In this document: positions 13,795 through 18,619 of the stretch, piece after piece
Position numbering within the stretch: position 1 is the first letter of the stretch
How the letters are laid out: each line of letters begins with the position of its first letter
Assembly: GCA_030041195.1 (NCBI GenBank)
Contig: JASHOI010000143.1
Coordinates: forward strand, 1 to 18,619
DNA: 18,619 nucleotides
Source of the DNA: Streptosporangiaceae bacterium
GTDB lineage: Bacteria > Actinomycetota > Actinomycetes > Streptosporangiales > Streptosporangiaceae
Reading direction: 5' to 3'
Notes under the pieces: generated by a model
Told to the model about the DNA's origin: nothing
The model's database searches: none
What the model saw: only the letters and a program-made list of their open reading frames with translations
Translations under genes and position numbers: made by a program

Positions 13795-14559
13795 ATGACA
13801 GCGAAAGATCGTTCACGGCTCCTGTTCAAGATCAGGTATGCGGTCAACAACCCCGGCCGCATCGCCGGCTACGCGCGCCGCCGCGGCCGCGATGCGTGGC
13901 TCAGGCTGCAGTCACACGATCACCTGAGCTACTACCGGGCGGTGATGGCCTCCGACTCGGCCCGCAGCCACGAGGGCGCCGTGGGCAGCAAGACCCACGA
14001 CTCGTGGATCGCGATCGGCCAGATGCAGTTTGACTACCTGGTCGGCCACGGCCTGAAGCCCGGCGACCGGATGCTCGAGATCGGCTGCGGCAACTTGCGC
14101 GCCGGGCACCTTTTCATCGACTACCTGGACGCCGGGAACTACTACGGCATCGACATCTCGCCCGACATCCTGCTCGCCGCGACCGACACCGTCGCGAAGT
14201 ACGGGCTGCAGGCCAAGCTGGCCTACCTCACCCTGGTCAGGGACATGAGCCTGGGGTTCCTTCCGGACAGCTACTTCACGGTGGTGCACGCGCACAGCGT
14301 GTTCTCGCACTCCCCCATCGGGGTCATCGACGAGTGCCTGCGCAGCGTGCGGCGGGTGATGGCCCCCGACGGCTTCTTCGACTTCACCTTCGACCGGACC
14401 GAGGGCGCCGAACACCACGTGCTGCACGAGGACTTCTACTACCGGACCGAGACCCTGATTGCGCTGGCGGAAAAGCACGGCCTGCGGGCGAGGTTCATGG
14501 ATGACTGGGAATTGCTGCCGCACGAGCAGTCCAAGTTGCGAGTGACCCACCGGCCCTGA
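13795..14559 (+). CDS. Class I SAM-dependent methyltransferase
   Basis: The 254-residue protein has a Rossmann methyltransferase core starting with motif [13 protein letters not shown] (93-104). The acidic residue after strand 2 is Asp120 (YYGIDIS). Later core strands are [10 protein letters not shown] and the post-core [13 protein letters not shown]. The basic N-terminal 80 residues ([24 protein letters not shown]) are unlike small-molecule enzymes of known type. Similar N-termini occur in methyltransferases near glycan or cell-envelope genes, but I cannot name a substrate. It stands alone on the plus strand, 50 bases after DUF4235, with its own leaderless promoter. It precedes the glgC operon by 118 bases without obvious functional connection. 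Confidence 0.8.
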   Translation: MTAKDRSRLLFKIRYAVNNPGRIAGYARRRGRDAWLRLQSHDHLSYYRAVMASDSARSHEGAVGSKTHDSWIAIGQMQFDYLVGHGLKPGDRMLEIGCGNLRAGHLFIDYLDAGNYYGIDISPDILLAATDTVAKYGLQAKLAYLTLVRDMSLGFLPDSYFTVVHAHSVFSHSPIGVIDECLRSVRRVMAPDGFFDFTFDRTEGAEHHVLHEDFYYRTETLIALAEKHGLRARFMDDWELLPHEQSKLRVTHRP

Positions 14560-14607
14560 TCGGGGGAACGTTCGGCGAACTTCGGGTTCTCTGACCGGCT
14601 TCGGCCC

Positions 14608-14665
14608 TATCCTTCCCGAGCCTGGCGGGGCCAGGATGGGAACTGGCCCAGGTGACCGGCTCGGG
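14608..14665 (+). promoter_or_regulatory. glgC promoter and structured leader
   Basis: TATCCT (14608-14613) fits a -10 hexamer. Downstream, CCCGAGCC (14615-14622) can pair with GGCTCGGG (14658-14665), which includes the first bases of the glgC ribosome binding site GGGGAGG. Inside, two hairpins compete for the same bases: CCTGGC with GCCAGG (14621-14626/14630-14635), or GGGCCAG with CTGGCCC (14628-14634/14643-14649). If transcription starts near 14620, only part of the outer stem is in the RNA. This is suggestive of translational control but unproven. Confidence 0.4.
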
Positions 14666-14677
14666 GAGGTGGGGCGA

Positions 14678-15916
14678 ATGGCTGAGCGGAGGGTGCTTGG
14701 CATTGTCCTTGCCGGGGGTGAGGGCAAGCGGCTGGCACCGCTCACCGCGGACCGGGCCAAGCCCGCCGTGCCGTTCGGCGGCCTCTACCGGCTGGTGGAC
14801 TTCGCTCTCTCGAATATGGTCAATTCCGGCATCCGGCGGATCTGCGTGCTGACCCAGTACAAGAGCCACAGCCTGGACCGGCACGTCACGACGACCTGGC
14901 GGCTGAGCAGCCTGCTCGGCAACTACGTGACGCCGGTGCCCGCGCAGCAGCGGCTCGGCCCGTACTGGTACACCGGCTCCGCCGACGCGATCTACCAGTC
15001 GCTGAACCTCATCTACGACGATCAGCCGGACATCGTGATCGTTTTCGGGGCCGATCACGTGTTCCGGATGGACGCGACGCAGATGATCGATCAGCACGTG
15101 GCGTCGGGGACCGGCGTCACCGTGGCGGCCCTCCCGGTGCGGCGGGAGGAAGCGACGGCGTTCGGGGTCATCGAGACCGCCAAGGACGGGCGCACGGTGC
15201 AGGCGTTCCTGGAGAAGCCGGCCGATCCGCCTGCCCGGCCGGGCCATCCCGACGAGGCGTTCGCCTCGATGGGCAACTACGTCTTCACCAGCGACGTGCT
15301 CGTCGACGCGCTGCGCAAGGACGCCGAGGACAGCGAGAGCCGGCACGACATGGGCCGGGACATCATCCCCATGCTGGTGCGGCAGCGCCTGGCCGAGGTC
15401 TATGACTTCCTGGACAACGAGGTGCCGGGTGCCTCCCCCGGCGATGCCGGATACTGGCGCGACGTGGGGACCTTGGACTCCTACTTCGAGGCGCACATGG
15501 ACCTGTGCGCGGTGCAGCCGGTCTTCAACCTGTACAACGACAAGTGGCCGATCCTCACTCACGTGCCGTCGCAGCCGCCCGCCAAGTTCGTGCACGAAAG
15601 CGGCGACCGGGTCGGCCGGGCGATCAACAGCATCGTGAGCAACGGCGTCATCGTCTCCGGCGGGCTGGTCAGGAACTCGGTGCTCTCACCCGGGGTCCGG
15701 GTCAACAGCTGGTCCCGGGTGGAGCGGGCGGTGCTGCTGCACAACACCGAGATCGGCCGGCACGCCGTGGTACAGGACGCGATCCTGGACAAGAACGTGA
15801 TCGTCCCGGAAGGAGCTCAGGTCGGCGTGGACAAGCAGCGCGACCGGGCCCGGGGATTCACCGTGTCGCCGGGCGGCATCACCGTGGTCGGCAAGGGCCA
15901 GCTGGTGCCGCCGTGA
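14678..15916 (+). CDS. glgC: Glucose-1-phosphate adenylyltransferase (ADP-glucose pyrophosphorylase)
   Basis: GlgC makes ADP-glucose from glucose-1-phosphate and ATP, the committed step for bacterial glycogen and related alpha-glucans. The 412-residue protein has the nucleotide-binding loop [25 protein letters not shown] split over residues 11-35, the GSADAIYQ motif (100-107), [10 protein letters not shown] (123-132) with catalytic-site Asp126, FLEKP (177-181) and a C-terminal left-handed beta-helix (about 310-400). The length is normal. The ATG at 14678 has GGAGG 8 bases upstream and begins [16 protein letters not shown] like homologues; an ATG 14 codons earlier is less likely. It overlaps glgA by 4 bases (GTGA). 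Allosteric control by glycolytic intermediates is typical of the family. Confidence 0.95.
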   Translation: MAERRVLGIVLAGGEGKRLAPLTADRAKPAVPFGGLYRLVDFALSNMVNSGIRRICVLTQYKSHSLDRHVTTTWRLSSLLGNYVTPVPAQQRLGPYWYTGSADAIYQSLNLIYDDQPDIVIVFGADHVFRMDATQMIDQHVASGTGVTVAALPVRREEATAFGVIETAKDGRTVQAFLEKPADPPARPGHPDEAFASMGNYVFTSDVLVDALRKDAEDSESRHDMGRDIIPMLVRQRLAEVYDFLDNEVPGASPGDAGYWRDVGTLDSYFEAHMDLCAVQPVFNLYNDKWPILTHVPSQPPAKFVHESGDRVGRAINSIVSNGVIVSGGLVRNSVLSPGVRVNSWSRVERAVLLHNTEIGRHAVVQDAILDKNVIVPEGAQVGVDKQRDRARGFTVSPGGITVVGKGQLVPP

Positions 15917-17085
15917 CGTCGGGTCTCCCCGGCACGCTCAGCGTGGCGCTGCTGACCAGGGAGTACCCGCCGGAGGTTTATGGCGGAGCGGGCGTGCACG
16001 TGGAGTACCTCGCCCGCGAGCTGGCCCGCCTGGTGGACCTCACCGTGCACTGCCAGGGCGCGGACCGGCCGGGGGCGGTCGCGCACCGGCCGTGGAGCCA
16101 TCTCGCCGGCACGAACCAGGCGCTGCAGACAATCTCGACGGACCTGTCGATGACGGCCGCTGTCGCGGCCGACCTGGTCCATTCACACACCTGGTACGCG
16201 AACCTGGCCGGCCACCTCGCCGCGCTGCTCTACGGAATCCCGCACGTGATGACCGTGCACTCGCTGGAGCCGCTGCGGCCGTGGAAAGCCGAACAGCTCG
16301 GCGGCGGCTACGCGCTGTCCTCCTGGTGCGAACGGACCGCCGTGGAGGCGGCGGCCGCCGTCATCGCTGTTTCCGACGGCATGCGGGATGACCTGCTCGC
16401 CGCGTACCCCGCGGTGCCCGCCGAGCGGGTATGGGTGATCCGCAACGGCATCGACACCGTCGAATACTCCCCCGATCCGGCGACCGACGTGCTTGACCGG
16501 TACGGCGTCGATCGGGCGCTGCCCACGGTCATCTTCGTCGGCCGTCTCACCCGGCAAAAGGGGCTCCCGGTGCTGCTGCGGGCCGCGGCCGACCTCGTTC
16601 CGGCGGCACAGCTCGTGATCTGCGCGGGCCAGGCGGACACGCCCGAGCTCGAGGCTGAGGTCAGCGGGCTCGCCGCGCAGCTGAGGGCGAGCAGGTCCGG
16701 CGTGATCTGGATATCCGGGATGCTGGCCAAGCGCGAGGTGATCCAGCTGCTCACGCACGCGACCGTGTTCGCCTGCCCGTCGCTGTACGAACCGCTCGGC
16801 ATCGTGAACCTGGAGGCGATGGCGTGCGGCACCGCGGTCGTCGGCTCCCGGGTCGGCGGCATACCCGAAGTGGTTGCGGACGGGAAGACAGGACTGCTGG
16901 TACCGGCCGGCGATCCGGCCGCGCTCGCCAGCGCCCTCAACGTGCTGCTGGCCGATGAGCCGCTGGCCGCGGAGATGGGCAGGCTCGGCCGCGCCAGGGC
17001 CGAGGCCGAGTTCGGCTGGCCCGGCATCGCCGCACAGACGGTCGCGCTCTACCGCGAGGTCGCCGGGATCGCCGTTCCCGGCTAG
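15913..17085 (+). CDS. glgA: Actinobacterial GlgA/GlgM-type glycosyltransferase (GT4)
   Basis: This 390-residue protein is a GT-B fold glycosyltransferase. The N-terminal donor loop is [18 protein letters not shown] (17-34). [10 protein letters not shown] (208-217) contributes Arg211 and Lys216, and the E-x7-E motif is [10 protein letters not shown] (Glu293, Glu301), followed by [10 protein letters not shown]. This is the Corynebacterium-type 'glycogen synthase' family rather than the longer GT5 GlgA of E. coli. The mycobacterial member, Rv1212c (GlgM), was shown to make alpha-maltose-1-phosphate from ADP-glucose and glucose-1-phosphate for the GlgE pathway, so that activity is possible here. 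The GTG start overlaps the glgC stop in GTGA, indicating tight translational coupling to the enzyme that supplies its donor. Confidence 0.9.
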   Translation: MTSGLPGTLSVALLTREYPPEVYGGAGVHVEYLARELARLVDLTVHCQGADRPGAVAHRPWSHLAGTNQALQTISTDLSMTAAVAADLVHSHTWYANLAGHLAALLYGIPHVMTVHSLEPLRPWKAEQLGGGYALSSWCERTAVEAAAAVIAVSDGMRDDLLAAYPAVPAERVWVIRNGIDTVEYSPDPATDVLDRYGVDRALPTVIFVGRLTRQKGLPVLLRAAADLVPAAQLVICAGQADTPELEAEVSGLAAQLRASRSGVIWISGMLAKREVIQLLTHATVFACPSLYEPLGIVNLEAMACGTAVVGSRVGGIPEVVADGKTGLLVPAGDPAALASALNVLLADEPLAAEMGRLGRARAEAEFGWPGIAAQTVALYREVAGIAVPG

Positions 17086-17166
17086 GTCCTCAATCCCGCG
17101 CGCCGCGACCATGTCGCGCGTGGCCGGAACCACCTCGGCGGCGAAGCGCCGTATGACGTCAAGCCG
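17086..17166 (-). pseudogene. Possible relic of an LLM-class oxidoreductase C-terminus
   Basis: Minus-strand translation of this gap gives RLDVIRRFAAEVVPATR followed by DMVAARGIED. This resembles the C-terminal helix of luciferase-like monooxygenases (a 'RFAxEVxPxxR' ending). No upstream part of such a gene exists: a stop lies about 14 codons before it, and no stop follows where the family would end. The frame simply runs on opposite glgA. It may be what is left of a convergent gene, or chance similarity in GC-rich DNA. A small hairpin (CGCGAC 17104-17109 with GTCGCG 17113-17118) within it could end glgA transcription. Confidence 0.3.
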
Positions 17167-17205
17167 AGAGCGGGGACAGGCCTGCCGAGGGAGCGCCCGC
17201 TTGGG

Positions 17206-17221
17206 TTAAGATATATCGCAA
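17206..17221. promoter_or_regulatory. AT-rich palindrome upstream of the DUF1707 gene
   Basis: In a strongly GC-rich background this stretch contains the perfect 8-base palindrome GATATATC (17210-17217). Its flanks extend the symmetry imperfectly: TTAAGATA faces TATCGCAA, 6 of 8 matching. It overlaps TAAGAT (17207-17212), a TANNNT hexamer. It may be the promoter of the DUF1707 gene, an operator, or both. The 5' leader would then be about 110 bases and include the repeat array. Confidence 0.45.
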
Positions 17222-17232
17222 GTCTCGGCCGT

Positions 17233-17288
17233 GGACGTGGCGGGGACGTTCTCGGGGACGTGGCGGGGACGTTCTCGGGGACGTGGCG
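17233..17288. repeat. 23-bp perfect tandem repeat (2.4 copies) / GGGGACGT array
   Basis: Two identical 23-base units (17234-17256 and 17257-17279) are followed by the first 9 bases of a third (17280-17288). Each unit contains GGGGACGT-type blocks, giving GGGGACGT at 17242, 17254, 17265 and 17277 plus a partial GGACGT at 17233. The blocks recur every 11 or 12 bases, roughly one helical turn. The array ends 30 bases before the GGGAGG ribosome binding site's following TTG codon region of the DUF1707 gene. It could be a regulator-binding array or a slippage-prone repeat. Confidence 0.7.
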
Positions 17289-17330
17289 AAGAAGCTCTAG
17301 GGAGCGGCGGGGTGCCGCGGGAGGTGCGAT

Positions 17331-17951
17331 TTGAGCCCGGAAGAGATCCCAGCGAGGTCAGACGGAGGGGCCGAGCCCGGCGGACCCCCGGCAGTCCGCG
17401 CGTCCGACCAGGACCGGGATGCCGTCGTACAGCGGCTGCAGCAGGCCTTCGCGGAGCGGCGGCTCGATGACGATGAGTTCGACGAGCGGATGCGCGCCGC
17501 GCTCACCGCGCGGACCAGCGCCGATCTCGACCGCCTCACCGGCGACCTGCCCGCCGCAGCGCCCGGCGGAAGCGCCGCGCCGGCGGCCACCGGCACCGCG
17601 CCGGGCCGGTGGGCGGTCGCGTACAAGAACTCGATCCGCCGCGGTGGCCGGTGGCGCGTCCCAGCGCGCTTTACCTCCGTCGTCTACAAGGGCGGAGGGT
17701 GGCTCGACCTCCGCGCCGCCGAGCTGACCGCGCCGGTCACCACGGTGGTGGCGGTCGCCTACAAGTCGCGGATCGACATCCTCGTGCCGCCCGGCGTCCG
17801 GGTCGAGATGGACGGCTTCGGCGTGAGCAAGGGCTGGTCGGCCGAGGAGGAAGCGGAGATCCGGCTGCCGCACGACGCGCCGACGGTGCACGTCAGGGGC
17901 ATCGCCTACAAGGGCACGATCGAGACGAGAACCAAGCCGACGGAGCGCTGA
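17331..17951 (+). CDS. DUF1707 protein with LiaF/DUF2154-like beta-repeat C-terminus
   Basis: The protein has 206 residues. The DUF1707 domain (about 22-74) is typical: VRASDQDRDAVVQRLQQAF, then RLDDDEFDERMRAALTARTSADLDRLTGDLP. An Ala/Pro linker leads to a strand-rich domain (about 93-200) like the cell-wall-active antibiotic response (LiaF/DUF2154) region. That domain usually repeats an FGG- or FGD-type strand motif. Here the motif is YK: AYKN (97-100), VYKG (118-121), AYKS (143-146) and AYKG (192-195), with a related VSKG at 165-168. There are no membrane helices, so it is probably cytosolic. The TTG start is supported by GGGAGG 6 bases upstream. Role unknown; LiaF-like proteins modulate envelope-stress signalling. 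Confidence 0.8.
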   Translation: MSPEEIPARSDGGAEPGGPPAVRASDQDRDAVVQRLQQAFAERRLDDDEFDERMRAALTARTSADLDRLTGDLPAAAPGGSAAPAATGTAPGRWAVAYKNSIRRGGRWRVPARFTSVVYKGGGWLDLRAAELTAPVTTVVAVAYKSRIDILVPPGVRVEMDGFGVSKGWSAEEEAEIRLPHDAPTVHVRGIAYKGTIETRTKPTER

Positions 17952-18018
17952 CTAGCCCCGCGCACGGCCGGCGCCCGCATCGCCCGGCAGCGTGGTCGCC
18001 GAACGGGCCAGAGCCGGG

Positions 18019-18516
18019 TCAGGTCACCGAGCCCGCCGCAGCTCCGGTGATCCGGTCACCCCACCGCGCGATCTCGCCCTCCAGGTCGAGCGGCGCGATC
18101 ATCTCGCCGTTCTGCATTTCCTGCTCCCAGTCCTCCGCCGGCACCCGCCACATCACCTCGAACTCGATGCCACTGGGGTCCTTGGCGTACAGGGACTTGG
18201 AGACCCTATGGTCGCTCGCCCCGACGAGCGCCCCGCGCTCGGCGAGCCTGGCCCGGACCTGCGCCAGATCCGCCAGCGTGCCCACCTCCCAGGCCAGGTG
18301 ATACAGGCCCACGTAGGGATTGCGCGGCAGGGGTGCCTGCCCCACCTCGAACAGGCCGAGGTCGTGATCGTTAGCAGATCCGGGTGACCGCAGGAACGCG
18401 GCGCGTCCCGGGATCTGCAAGCGGACCTCGAACCCGAGCGCGTAGCAGTAGAACTCGACGACCCTGGCGAGGTCGCTGACGTAGAGGACGGCGTGGTTCA
18501 GGCGGCGTACGGCCAT
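18019..18516 (-). CDS. VOC family (glyoxalase/extradiol dioxygenase fold) protein
   Basis: This 165-residue protein has the paired beta-alpha-beta-beta-beta modules of the vicinal oxygen chelate superfamily. It opens with LNHAVLYVSDLARVVEFYCYALGFEV (6-31); the second module starts at GLYHLAWEVG (70-79) and ends DPSGIEFEVMW (113-123). Likely metal ligands are His8, His73 and Glu120, the H-H-E set of extradiol-dioxygenase-like members. Activity could be dioxygenase, lyase or resistance type; the substrate cannot be named. GGAG lies 7 bases upstream of the ATG. It converges on the DUF1707 gene with a 67-base gap in which I see no strong terminator. Bases 18517-18619 upstream hold only G-rich sequence and no recognisable gene. 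Confidence 0.85.
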   Translation of the reverse strand: MAVRRLNHAVLYVSDLARVVEFYCYALGFEVRLQIPGRAAFLRSPGSANDHDLGLFEVGQAPLPRNPYVGLYHLAWEVGTLADLAQVRARLAERGALVGASDHRVSKSLYAKDPSGIEFEVMWRVPAEDWEQEMQNGEMIAPLDLEGEIARWGDRITGAAAGSVT

Positions 18517-18619
18517 GGCTGGTCTCCAGGATCGGCGTTCTGCGAGAGAAAAGGCGGCGGGGCCCGGTCTGATTCCCGCGGGCAGGTGGCGGGGGGCCGG
18601 AGGCGGGGGGCGCGTCGGG

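Noticed and set aside
16183..17133. A 316-codon minus-strand frame opposite glgA
   Set aside because: Apart from its first residues, which lie in the gap and are discussed as a possible relic, it is antisense to glgA with no family resemblance.
3271..18023. The same 13-mer GAGCCGGGTCAGG at 3271-3283 and 18011-18023, each covering a minus-strand stop codon
   Set aside because: Only the first copy is part of a hairpin; a 13-base match in GC-rich DNA across 18 kb is weak evidence of a repeat family.
18590..18619. G-rich tail that might form a G-quadruplex
   Set aside because: It runs off the window edge, and its G-tracts of uneven length are common in such GC-rich DNA; nothing ties it to a gene.

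Overview
The window is chromosomal DNA from a very GC-rich actinomycete. The case for this is the codon use, GTG and TTG starts, several apparently leaderless genes, and a gene block colinear with the mycobacterial Rv2689c-Rv2698 region (TrmA-like methyltransferase, CeoB, CeoC, DUF3710, dut, DUF3093). GlgC next to an actinobacterial-type GlgA points the same way. I cannot place it below class level. No tRNA, rRNA, CRISPR array, phage gene or transposase is visible, and no gene-free stretch exceeds 300 bases; the longest is 17086-17330.

Region 1 (1-3253, plus strand): the tail of an upstream gene is translationally coupled to a DUF2201/VWA-like protein. A six-helix DUF998 membrane protein and a stand-alone LigD-type polymerase (NHEJ primase/polymerase family) follow. 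Region 2 (3258-6768, minus strand): a membrane-anchored YceI protein, an F420-dependent LLM-class oxidoreductase, an AbiEi-like/DUF559 putative nuclease, and an HxlR regulator. The gap between the last two is packed with palindromes, including a pair of inverted perfect DnaA-box 9-mers. Region 3 (6768-7467): HxlR is divergent from a second, cytoplasmic YceI, a likely regulator/target pair.

Region 4 (7471-13744): the conserved actinobacterial core block. A 5-methyluridine RNA methyltransferase is divergent from two overlapping TrkA-type K+ channel regulators, with a strong inverted repeat between them. Then come DUF3710 and dut (minus), an AI-2E-type permease (minus), and DUF3093 and DUF4235 (plus). 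Relative to Mycobacterium, the APC permease, DUF3159 and OB-fold genes are missing and the permease is inserted.

Region 5 (13795-18619): a leaderless SAM methyltransferase, then a glgC-glgA operon with a structured leader, making ADP-glucose and using it for glycogen or maltose-1-phosphate synthesis. Next are a possible relic of an LLM gene, a 23-bp tandem repeat, a DUF1707 envelope-stress-like protein, and a convergent VOC (glyoxalase-fold) protein.

The content is mostly ordinary chromosomal genes. I did not find a clear new multi-gene system. The best leads are non-coding: the DnaA-box palindrome and 46-bp hairpin (6178-6270), the repeat pair upstream of the Trk genes (8780-8820), the glgC leader (14615-14665) and the GGGGACGT array (17233-17288).
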